Shown here in pieces: positions 33,561 through 43,504 of a stretch of DNA of 64,000 bases. The stretch spans positions 42,644,869 to 42,708,868 of the forward strand of contig NC_061514.1 of the NCBI RefSeq assembly GCF_022539505.1, written 5' to 3'. The stretch's first letter is position 1; the number at the start of each line of letters is the position of its first letter. The position numbers were made by a program, and so were the translations under genes. The DNA is from Lolium rigidum. Taxonomy: Eukaryota; Streptophyta; Magnoliopsida; Poales; Poaceae. A model generated the notes under the pieces. That model saw only the letters and a program-made list of their open reading frames with translations. It made no database searches and was not told the DNA's origin.

Positions 33561-34760
33561 TAAAGCTGTAGAGCATGACATATACGTTTTAGTTACTCGG
33601 AGCAGATAAAAACTTGAGATGCAAAAAAAGATGCATGGCTATCATCAACACATGCAAGAAAGCCCATAGTTTGCAAAGGCAGAAGATGGCTGTGAAATAC
33701 AAGCATTATCAGCTCTACATCCAAATATTCTAAAAGTATAGAGAGGTCAAAAGGGTAATTCATGAAGATAAGATGGAATGCGTTACAATATACATATTAG
33801 CTAAAGGAAATTGGACAAACAATGGTGAAGAGAAGTGAAAGAAATCCACCATACACATTAAGATTTTGGATCGAACAGGTTGTTGTTAATGTACAGAAAC
33901 TCGATCTTCTTTGACCATTTCTTTATATCATAAGTACTATATGGAAACTAGCAGCCTTGAACTTAGCTACACGAAACTACCATGTCACTCTTCTGTGAAC
34001 TGGAAACAGCCTCTTCAGCTCACCTAGCATACCTGCGCACCAAGAGGACTACAGAACATTCAACTGGATGCAATCGGCGAGTTAAACATCACATGCCCTT
34101 TTACCTTGATTGTACGTTTCCTGAGAAGGAGACAAACTAGTCCAATTGCTGCCAACGCCCCATCCAATGCACTCATAATGGCACAAGGGTGTGAGATCTA
34201 GTAGATAAATTAAGGCCAAAACCCAGCGGAGAAATGGCGAGAAAGCATAGCACTGGGGGAAAACGAACAACGAGACGGCGAGCTCCTAATCGCGAATTGG
34301 GGTACATTCACTAGATTATTATCAAATAGTACAAGTATACCGGGAGGGAGTGAAGAGATGGCAGCTTATGGGTGTCAAGGAGCGGCGAAGCGAGCAAACA
34401 ATCCAGCCATTGGGAGAATTGGTTTAAAGGGCACGGAGCGAGCACCTGTGGAGACGCACGTTGCGATGTGGGCGGTCCGTTCTGGTGAGCCCTGAACTCT
34501 TCGCCCGTATCGCTCCGTGAGTCGGAGAAGGCCAGATCCAAAATTTCTGGAGGGTCTTGAGGTAGTGGCCGTATACGGTGGATCACCATTGGCGGCATCC
34601 TTGAGTATCGGTGGACGGGAGTTTGGAAGGGGAAGAGGGAGATGAACTTTTCTTTTTTTGGTTGAGAGAGATGAACTTCCTTGTCATGTGTGTAGGATGG
34701 ACTAAACTGCACTGGCGGTCCCAAATTTTTTTCCCGTACCGACAGTTTACTTTCTATTTC
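33561..34760 (-). promoter_or_regulatory. Leader and promoter region of the second DUF247 gene
   Basis: On the minus strand donors AATCAAG|GTAAAAG (about 34105) and GTGCGCAG|GTATGC (about 34033) precede the acceptor at about 33569, which suggests a spliced leader. The first leader exon contains a short upstream frame beginning MSALDGALAAIGLVCLLLRK. In another frame the same DNA reads as a hydrophobic peptide with Cys and an NWTS sequon (34270 down to 34100). The 137-codon minus-strand frame at 34311-34724 has no recognised domain. None is called as a gene. Confidence 0.35.
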
Positions 34761-34803
34761 CTAAAATTGAACATCTAGGATTCCAGGGTGTGTAGCGTCC
34801 CCA

Positions 34804-34838
34804 CAAGCGTCCCCCAGCCGGGTCCTCCAAAGCCGAGT
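34804..34838 (+). repeat. Left imperfect terminal inverted repeat of a DNA transposon
   Basis: GCGTCCCCCAGCCGGGTCC with the following TCCAAAGCCG matches, inverted, the sequence at 38741-38780 at roughly 26 of 31 positions. The pair brackets the decayed SANT/NAM-associated gene. Confidence 0.45.
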
Positions 34839-36051
34839 TTTATCCGGTGCGGCCCGATACGATGTCCGGCGTCCCGAGCCCGTCCCCGTCCCACAGGGGA
34901 CGCATCGGGCACGCCGGACACAACGAAAAGCGAGGCGAAGCGACACGGCCTGACCCGTCAGCGGCACAGGGAAAATTCGTCTCCCACTTCCGCCAAATCC
35001 CGTCCCTCCCGCCACATCGCGTCTATCCCGTCGCGCATTTCTGGCCTCCCAACACATATCCCGCCGCCGATTCATTTCTCCTATCCCGCTGATTTATTTC
35101 TCCCTCCCGCCGTCCACCCGCCGCCGCTGCCCTCTCCTCATTCCATGGCGCCGCCGACAGCCCCCAAAAAGATGGCTAAGAAAGCGGCCAAGAAGCCGCC
35201 GGGCAATGAGACGAAAGGGGCGAAAGCGCCGTTCGCGAAGCCGCGGAAGGCGCCGGCTCCGAAGAAGAAGCCGGAAGGATGGACCGATGATCAATGGCAG
35301 CAAGATTGTCTGCGCCGGAAGATGGCGACAGCGGAGCGGAAAGGACGGAGGGCGGCGGAGCAGGAGAAGAAGGCTCTGGCGGCGCGCCAACACCAGCACA
35401 TAATGGCCGGGTGTATCGCTGCCACCAACGCGAGCCCATGGAGTACGTCCGTGCCGGTGTACGTTCCGGGAGTTATCTCTCCATCGACATCCGCCTTCTA
35501 CAACGACGGCCCCTCCGCCACTCCCCGGGTGTGTGACGCCTAACTTGTCGCCCCACTACCATGCGCTGCCGCATGGCGGTTTCAACCCCAACAACCTCTT
35601 CTACTCCCCGGCGTACGAGCAAGCGCCTCAGCGCGAGCCAGGACCCGGTCCGGACGGCGCCCCGTTCACTGGCCGTAGGGGCCGCTCAAATTCGACGGCG
35701 CCGGTGCTGAGGAGGAGGAGGACAGGGGTGAGGATGAGGAGTATGAGGAAGAGAAGGGGGTGGAGAACGACAACGATGACGACGAGGGCCACGAGGAAGA
35801 GGACGAGGAGGGTGCCGGTGAGGATGATCTCGTGGAGGTAGACGCGGACGGCGTGAGGAGTAGGAAGAAGAAGAAGTATTGGGCGAGAATCAAGGCCGAG
35901 TTCGATGAGCGCAAGCTCATCAACAGCGACTACAACAAAGTGACAATGAAGAGGAGCCAAAAGGCAATGTCGACGCGATGGGCCATCATCCAGGCGTCGG
36001 TGAACTCCTTCCATGGGTACCATCACGACTTAGTGACCAGATGCGACAGCG

Positions 36052-36056
36052 GCGCC
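36052..36056. repeat. Left target-site duplication GCGCC
   Basis: GCGCC stands immediately left of the solo LTR and again at 37848-37852. Removing the LTR and one copy gives a continuous coding frame across the site. Confidence 0.95.
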
Positions 36057-37847
36057 TGTTGGAGATATGCCCAAGAGGCAATAATAAAATGGTTATTATA
36101 ATATATCTTTGTGTTTATGATAATGTTTACATACCATGTTATAATTGTATTAACCGGAACATTGATACATGTGTGTTATGTAAACAACAAGAAGTCTCTA
36201 GTGAAGCCTCTTGTATAACTAGCTTGTTGATTAATAGATGATCATCGTTTTGTGATCATGAACATTGGATGTTATTAATGACAAGGTTATATCATTATGT
36301 GAATGATGTAATGGACACACCCAATTAAGCGTAGCATAAGATCACGTCATTAAGTTCATTTGCTATAAGCTTTCGATACATAGTTACCTAGTCCTTTCGA
36401 CCATGAGATCATGTAAATCACTTATACCGGAAGGGTACTTTGATTACATCAAACGCCACTGCGTAAATGGGTGGTTATAAAGGTGGGATTAGGTATCCGG
36501 AAAGTATGAGTTGAGGCATATGGATTAACAGTGGGATTTGTCCATCCTGATGACGGATAGATATACTCTGGGCCCTCTCGGTGGAATGTCGTCTAATTAG
36601 CTTGCAAGCATATCAATGGTTCATAAGAGACCACATACCACGGTACGAGTAAAGAGTACTTGTCAGGAGACGAGGTTGAACAAGGTATCGAGATACCGAT
36701 GATCAAACCTCGGACAAGTAATATATCGCGAGACAAAGGGAATCGGTATCGTATGTAAATGGTTCATTCAATCACTAAGTCATCGTTGAATATGTGGGAG
36801 CCATTATGGATCTCCAGGTCCCGCTATTGGTTATTGGTCGGAGAGAAGTCTCAACCATGTCTGCATAGTTCACGAACCGTAGGGTGACACACTTAAGGTT
36901 TGATGTCGTTTAAGTAGATATGGAATATGGAATGGAGTTCAAAGTTTTGTTCGGAGTCTCGGATGGGATCCAGGACATCACGAGGAGGTCCGAAATGGTC
37001 CGGAGAATAAGATTCATATATAGGAAGTCATATTCCAAGTTTGGAAATGATCCGGTGCATTTATGGCAGGTTCTAGAAGGTTCTAGAAAAGTCCGGAAGA
37101 AATCACCATGGAAAGTGGAGTCCCGGAGGGACTCCACCTTGCATGGCCTGCCAACCCTAAGGGGGAGAAGTCCCAGGTGGACTCCCCTAGGGTGGCCGGC
37201 CAAGTCCCCCCAAGGAAAGGTGGGAGTCCCACCTTGAGTGGGATTCCCTCCTTGGGTAGGTTTTGTCCCTTTGGTAGGTTTTGGTTTCGGGTCTTATTCG
37301 AAGACTTGGATACCAACACTTGGGGATTTCCACCTATATAATGAGGAGCAAGGGGAGGGGGCCGGCCACTTCAAGCCACAACCTTGGCCGCCCCCTTTTG
37401 TGGCCGGCCAAGCCCCCCTCTCCCCAAACCCTAGCCTCTCCTCCTCCACCACTTCTCCCGCATACGCTTAGGCGAAGCCCTGCCGGAGTTCTCCACCACC
37501 ACCGCCACCACGCCGTCGTGCTGCCGGGATTCCGAGGAGGATCTACTACTTCCGCTGCCCGCTGGAACGGGGAGGAGGATGTCGTCTTCATCAACACCGA
37601 ACGTGTGACCGAGTACGGAGGTGCTGCCCGATTGTGGCACCGTCAAGATCAAGATCTTCTACGCGCTTTTGCAAGCGGCAAGTGATCGACTACATCCACC
37701 CCGAGATCTAATCTCGTTAAGCTTTGCGAATCTTCGAGGGTTAGTCTCATCATCTCCTCGTTGCTACCATCTACTAGATTAGATCTTGGCTTGTTTTTCG
37801 TTCTTGCGGTAGGAAATTTTTTGTTTTCTATGCTACGAATCCCTACA
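36057..37847 (+). mobile_element. Solo LTR of a BARE/Angela/WIS-type Copia element
   Basis: A 1791-bp LTR starts TGTTGGAGATATGCCCAAGA and ends ...GCTACGAATCCCTACA, with a perfect GCGCC duplication. The first 40 bases resemble the LTR start of the BARE-1/Angela/WIS family of Pooideae. A TATA box (CCTATATAATG, about 37333) precedes the probable R region. No internal sequence is present, so it formed by LTR-LTR recombination. It lies in the coding strand direction of the host pseudogene. Confidence 0.9.
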
Positions 37848-38740
37848 GCGCCGACGTCGCCCAACTGGTACGACTCTTTCTTACATAATCTGTAGTGCCT
37901 ACATTGTATTCGATGAAATGATTCCGCTTCCTTTGGTTAGTTTGACAAGACCATGGATTTGTACTGGAAGAACTCGGAAGGTCACAAGTCTTTCACGCTA
38001 ATGCATTGCAATAGCAAGCTCAAAATGAACCACAAATGGCAGTTGACGCGCCTGTCGTTGTCCAAGGGGAAGGACGCCATTGATCTGGACGCGCCGCTGG
38101 CAACGTCGGTAGGCCGTCCTACTGGCAACAAGGCTGCCAAGGCCGCCTTGGCCGACGCTGCGTCGTCTGAGAAGACGCAGGCGTCGATCACGAAATGCCT
38201 CGCCGACGTCTCCTCGACCTTTCTCTCCCGCGACAAAAAGGCCGACGAAAGGTGGGCGGAGCTGCTCAAGAGGCAAGAGGAGAAGTTGGAGTTCAAGAAA
38301 CGCAGGGACGACATGTCCCTGCTGAGAGCGTCGACAGAGGGAATGTCTCCCGGACGCGGGCAGCGCACAACTTCTTCAAAGGCCAGATCCTCGACGACAT
38401 CAAAGCCAAAATGGTGGCGGCCGAGGCGGCGACCAACGCTCCGACCGACGCGGCGGCCCAGGCAGCAACCGCGGAGCAAGAGCCGGCAGACGCATCTTCT
38501 ACTGCTACACCTGCGTTGGCCTCTGCCTCTGCATCGGCGATGGAGGAGAGGGAGCATGCACAGCACGGGCCTACGTCGATTCAGGATACGTCGCCGTCGG
38601 CTAACCCCTTCTTCTAATTTAGCATGCACCACCGGTCTGTAATATGATCGTGAGCCCAATACTTTGATCGCCGCTACTCTGATCGCGACGATCCTGCGGG
38701 AACGATCTTTTTTGAATGCATACTATTTGAATTTCTGATT

Positions 38741-38780
38741 GGGGCGGCGTTTGGGGGACGCGGCTGGGAGCGACGTGCTG
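38741..38780 (-). repeat. Right imperfect terminal inverted repeat of the DNA transposon
   Basis: GGCGGCGTTTGGGGGACGCG with the following GCTGGGAGCGACG is the inverted match to 34804-38838's left partner at 34804-34838. The family 2 LTR begins 10 bp further on, so the true end of the transposon may have been cut. Confidence 0.45.
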
Positions 38781-38789
38781 GTGCAAAGT

Positions 38790-40357
38790 TGATGAAGGAG
38801 AATTTATGCGCAACGGTGAGTGGAACCCCAAGAGGAAGGTATGATGAGCACAGCAGGAAGTTTTCCCTCAGTAAGAAACCAATGTTTATCGACCAGTAGG
38901 AGAAAAACATTCTCTCCCGAGGTGTTGCGACCAACTCGTGGCAGGGCGCACTGCCGGCGTCAGCACCAACGTGGAAACCTGCACACAAACAACCAAGTAA
39001 TTTGTCCCCAACTTTCAGCGAGGTTGTCAAGCTCACTGGTTTTGCTGCAAACAAAGAATTAAACGAACCGTGCGGAAAAAGAATTGTTTGCACATAACAG
39101 AACAGGAAAATGTTGTAGAAGATTGCAGTTAAAAGAAGAAGGACCGGGGTCCACAGTTCACTAGAGGCGCCTCCCCAATAAAATAAATATGCTGGGTAAA
39201 CAAATTACATATGGGCAATTGACAAACAGAGATTCTACGCTAATGGTTGGTGCATAATAGATGCTATGAAAGTATACAGAGAATTACAACAATATACATA
39301 GACCGCAATCCAACTGCATCTATGACTAATAATCCACCTTCAGGATTGCATCCGCGACACCCTCCAGTATTAAGTTGCAAGCAACGGACTATCGCTTTAA
39401 GCAATGTGTGTAAAGTAAACGATGAAACTACCCTTGAATAGAACACCATTGTTTTCTCCCTAGTAGCAACAGCACATCTATAACCGTAGAGAACAAGGTC
39501 ACTTCCCATGGTTAAATGGAGGCATGAACCCACTATCGAGCATAAATACTCCCTCTTGGAGTCGCTAGCATCTACTTGGCCAGAGCATCTACTAGAAACG
39601 GAGAGCATGCAAGATCATAATAACATAATATATAATCTCAACCAAAGCAATCTCTCTATAAATCGGATCCACATCAAACCAACATGTAGCAATTACAAAT
39701 AGATGATCTTGATCATGTTAGGCAGCTCACAAGATCTATACATGAAGCACAACAAGGAGAGGACAGCCATCTAGCTACTGCTATGGACCCATGGTCACGT
39801 GGAGGACGACTCACGCATCACCTCGGATGAAGACATGGCAATGTAGAGGCCTCCGGCGGTGATTTCCCTCTCCGGCAGGGTGCCGGGATGGACTGCAGAA
39901 CCCTCCCAAACTAGGGTTTCGGTTGACGGCGGCGTCGGAACTTTTCGTGGATGGAGGCTCTCGTCTCTGGGGTTTTCCCGATACGAGGAATAAATAGGCG
40001 GAAGGGCGGAGCAAACAAGGTGACGAGGCGCCAGTACATGGGACAGGCGCGGCCAAGGGTGGGGTCGCGCCTGCCCTATGTACTGCCACGTGGCAGCTCT
40101 CCTGCGCGTGTCCTTCTGGCTCCTTCTTTGTCCCGGTAAAATAAGACTCTGAGCCTTTGTTTCATCCAATTCCGAGAAACTTTCATGTACAACTTTTCTG
40201 AAACACAGAATTAGCAGAAAACATGAACCGGCACTACGTTAATAGGTTAGTCCCAGAAAATGCTAAAAAGTGTGGAAAAATGCACATAAAACATATAAGA
40301 ATTGTAACAAAACAATCATGGAGCATCAAAAATTATAGATACGTTTGGGACGTATCA
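38790..40357 (-). mobile_element. Complete LTR of family 2
   Basis: Defines the family: minus-strand start TGATACGTCCCAAACG, TATTTATT box at about 39985-39995, and plus-strand start TGATGAAGGAGAATTT. It is the reference used here to place the CACTA insertions at 23599 (target ATT) and 42225 (target AAT). Confidence 0.8.
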
Positions 40358-41675
40358 ACATCCGTAAGCTGAACTCCTGCTCGTCCTCGAGTAGGTAAGT
40401 GATAACAAACAAATATTTTTTGAGGTGACATGTTGTCACACTACTTTGATCAATCTAAGTGTAAAAGTGAACATAGCTAGAATCATAGAATCCTAAGCAT
40501 GATAGATATAATCAAACAATGAAACTTAATAACCATGCTAAAACATGAATAGTAATCAAACAAAATAAAATGTATAACGTGCATGGAAAGCAAAGTGATT
40601 GTCAAAAGCATAGCATAGATACATAATAAAGTGGTACTCAGCTTGTCCCATAAGTGGAAGCAAAACATAAACGCTTGGACACCTTTAAAACATTATAAGG
40701 ATGACTAGAAACAAAAAGTTTGAACAAACAATACCATAATTATGAATCAATCAATAAAATCTTGGGACCATGCACATAAAACTAAGAATGACAACTATGC
40801 TCTCATAAGTGGTGCATAAACTAGAAGGTGGAGACTCAACATAAAGTAAAAGAAGGTCTCTCTTTGAGAGGCAATTAATATCACTCATGTGTTGGAGCTT
40901 TTTATTGAAACAACAAGAGTATAAAATGCACTTTTGAGAGGTGGTTATTCATGTCAACGAGTAATAAAAAGAGCTATTGTCATCTTCCATACTAAGCAAG
41001 TTTGAGAGCGGTTCCGAAATATTTGGGCGAAGCCTCTTTTCATTTATACTACTTATAAAATTGTGACACTCCTCCCAACCTTTGCTTACACATACCATGG
41101 CTAACCGAATCCTCGGGTGCCGACCAAGCAATCACAAACCATGGAGGAGTGTCTTTTTCTTATAATTTTCCTATTTTCTTCCCCTATTGAAAGTTGTGGT
41201 CAAACCAGCTCTTTTTTATATACTTTTTTATGTGACAAGCAAGATAAAACTCGTGAGTCTTTGAGTTACTACTTAACTAGTATGGAAGACGACAACCACA
41301 ATTTTAATTTACTTCCTCATGAGCTAAAAACAATGTCACAAAACGAGGAACTGTTTGAATGTTTTAAAGTTAGCACACGTACAAACTACTATGGAATGGC
41401 AATGAAATACCACATATAGGTAGATATTGTGGACACTTTGGCATATTTGGTTTTTGGTGTTTGCATGCATGAATAAAATACTCACACAAATGGAGGCTAG
41501 AAAAAGACCGGGTGCGACCAACTAAGAGAGCATAATGGTCATAATCATGCACATCGACAAAATATATTAATCAAAGCATAAAGTGATACACAAGTTGCAA
41601 ACTAAATGATCATAGATGCAAGAATTGACTGGAATGTAGTCATAACATGTTGAAAAATATGTGCCAAGTCGACCC
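40358..41675 (-). other. Internal part of the family 2 element
   Basis: Non-coding and A/T-rich. It contains one copy of the palindromic module (41065-41153). The 100-codon frame at 41117-41419 overlaps that module and is not considered a gene. Confidence 0.5.
41065..41153. repeat. Palindromic module, copy 3 (family 2)
   Basis: The arms GACACTCCTCC and GGAGGAGTGTC, and the core CATGGCTAACCGAATCC, are the same as in copy 2 of family 1, although the surrounding internal sequence has diverged strongly. Confidence 0.75.
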
Positions 41676-42224
41676 AAGTTTTCCCTCAGTAAGAAACCAA
41701 GGTTTATTGACCAGTAGGAGAAAAACGTTCTCTCCCGAGGTGTTGCGAACCAACTCGTGGCAGGGCCCACTGTCAGCGTAGCAGCAACATGGAGACCTGC
41801 ACACAAACAATCAAGTACTTTGTCCCCAACTTTGTCGGCGTCAGCAGCAATCGTGAATAAAAAGAATTGTTTGCAGAGAACAGAACATGAAAATGTTGTA
41901 GAAGATTGCAATTAAAAGAAGAAGGACCGGGGTCCACAGTTCACTAGAGGCACCTCCCCAATAAAATAAATATGTTGGGTAAACAAATTACAGATGGGCA
42001 ATTGAAAAACAGGGATTCTACGCTAATGGTTGGTGCAGAATAGATGCTATGAAAGTATGCAAGCAATTACAACAATATACATAGACCATAATCCAACTGC
42101 ATCTATGACTAATAATCCACCTTCAGGATTGCATCCGCGACACCCTCTAGTATTAAGTTGCAAGCAACGGACTATCGCTTTAAGCAATGTGTGTAAAGTA
42201 AACGATGAAACTACCCTTGAATCA
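41676..42224 (-). mobile_element. Second LTR of family 2, part left of the CACTA insertion
   Basis: Matches the family 2 LTR from AAGTTTTCCCTCAGTAAG up to ACTACCCTTGAAT. The complete LTRs continue with AGAACACC at this point, while here CACTACAAG begins, so AAT is the probable 3-bp target. Confidence 0.85.
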
Positions 42225-42599
42225 CTACAAGAAAAGTTCTGATAGACAACGTCCCAAAATCGTCAACTAAGGGGCATTTTTCGTCGCCTATGGGCCTAAC
42301 CCGACGATATGGGTTCTGTTGTCGAAACTGCGTCAGGCAAAGTCTAACGACGATTTTTTCGGTCCGTCGCGCTTGGGCGCCCTTCCGCCACGGAAAATCG
42401 GACCGTTGCGGAAGTGTTTTCGGGAGCCCGTTGACTGCGACGTCATGCAAGCCGACACGTGGCGGACGCGGTTAGCGCCGGTTAACGACGTTAGCAGGCT
42501 CGAAACCCGTGGTAGATGGTAGGCCCACACGAGGCACTGCCACGTCTTAAGCGGGCCGGGCCAGATGACATAGTTTGACCGGTCAACTATATAGTTGGG

Positions 42600-43350
42600 C
42601 TGGTCCATTAGTTACGTGGGCCGGGCCTAACCTCTAAGGTTGGTCGGTCAAAACTTAAATAGGCCGGCCCATTTAACATGTGGGGTCCACATTACGGCAA
42701 GCTGGGCCGGCCCAAGAAGCAAGTGGGCCGGGCCAAAAACACGAGTGGGTCCCACTTTCTGTTAAAAGGCCGGCCCATTTAGTGTGTGGGGTCCACTAGT
42801 ATAGCAAGTGGGCGGCCCAACAAGCTAGTGGGTCGGGCCAAAAACACGAGTGGGTCCCACTTTCCGGTTAAAGGGTCGGCCCATTTAGTTTGTGGGGTCC
42901 ACCATATAGCAAGTGGGCGGCCCAACAAAATAGTGGGCGGGCCAAAAACACGAGTGGGTCCCACTTTCCGTTAAAGGGCCGGCCCATTTAGTATGTGGGG
43001 CCCACCATATAGCAAGTGGGGCGGCCCACCAAGATAGTGGGCGGGCCAAAAACACGAGTGGGTCCCACATTCACGTTAATGGGCCGGCCCATTTGGTATG
43101 TGGGGTCCACCATATAGAAAGTGGGCAGGCCCAACAAGATAGTGGGCGGGCCAAAAACACGAGTGGGTCCCACCTTCCTATTAAAGGGCGGCCCATTTAC
43201 CATGGGGGGACCACCATAGAGCAAGTGGGCCGGCCCAATAAGCATGTGGAGCCCATTATCGTGTAACCGGGCCGGCCTACTAAAGAAGTGGGCCGGCCCA
43301 AAATAAAAGTGGGTCCCACACTACTGTAAGTGGGCCGGCCCAATCTGTTG
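42600..43350. repeat. 5' subterminal tandem array of the CACTA element (about 105-bp unit)
   Basis: About seven units with anchors AAAACACGAGTGGGTCCCAC at roughly 42735, 42841, 42944, 43048 and 43154. Each unit holds GGGCCGGCCC, the near-palindrome AGTGGGTCCCACT and GGGGTCCAC. Because 105 is divisible by 3, frames stay open across units; these are not genes. Subterminal repeats are binding sites for CACTA accessory proteins in En/Spm. Confidence 0.85.
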
Positions 43351-43504
43351 TAGGGCCCTACTTGTTTGACTAGTCAACTTGCATTAAATTTCATGAGCCT
43401 AAAATCTGATTTCAATGATACACAAGTACATACACAAATAAAACAAATAGGAAAATTACAAGGCAATTAATGTGCCCAAATAAAAAAATTACATAGAATC
43501 ATTG

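Larger units (their letters stand above)
35144..38617 (+). pseudogene. SANT/NAM-associated protein pseudogene, split by a solo LTR
   Basis: The first exon starts MAPPTAPKKMAKKAAKKP with a basic Ala/Lys/Pro N-terminus and a GWTDDQWQ segment, followed by an acidic run, then a trihelix or SANT-like part (KKYWARIKAEFDERK, then STRWAIIQASVNSFHGYHHD). After the 1.8-kb LTR the coding resumes with DVAQL, an intron (GTACGA...TTAG, about 37867-37940) and the NAM-associated region (FTLMHCNSKLKMNHKWQ, then RPTGNKAAK and a coiled coil). Frameshifts near 35540, 35690 and 38360 would break the product even without the LTR. Such proteins are common in grasses, both as host genes and as ORF1 of PIF/Harbinger transposons; the flanking inverted repeats favour the transposon. 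Confidence 0.7.
38790..42224 (-). mobile_element. Non-autonomous LTR element, family 2 (interrupted by CACTA)
   Basis: Plus-strand order: LTR 38790-40357 (1568 bp, TGATGAAGG...ACGTATCA), a short internal part 40358-41675 that has lost its PBS side, and the second LTR from 41676, which lacks its first bases and is cut at 42224 by the large CACTA element. It is related to family 1 in LTR end structure and internal motifs (CATCCG/CATCCCCAAGCTTAG, one copy of the palindromic module), with no pol genes. Confidence 0.75.

Noticed and set aside
34082..34270. Small secreted Cys-containing protein (possible self-incompatibility stigma gene)
   Set aside because: The frame ends at a likely leader-exon donor of the DUF247 gene and no following coding exon was found; kept only as a remark.
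35094..36026. Long minus-strand frames in the SANT/NAM pseudogene
   Set aside because: They mirror G/C-rich Ala/Lys/Glu codons of the plus-strand coding sequence and have no recognisable domain.
36052..37852. An intron of the SANT/NAM gene
   Set aside because: TG...CA ends, the 5-bp duplication and BARE/Angela-type similarity identify it as a solo LTR; the real intron is at about 37867-37940.
42779..43245. Several overlapping minus-strand frames of 60-85 codons
   Set aside because: They repeat with the 105-bp subterminal unit, whose length is divisible by 3, so the frames stay open by periodicity.
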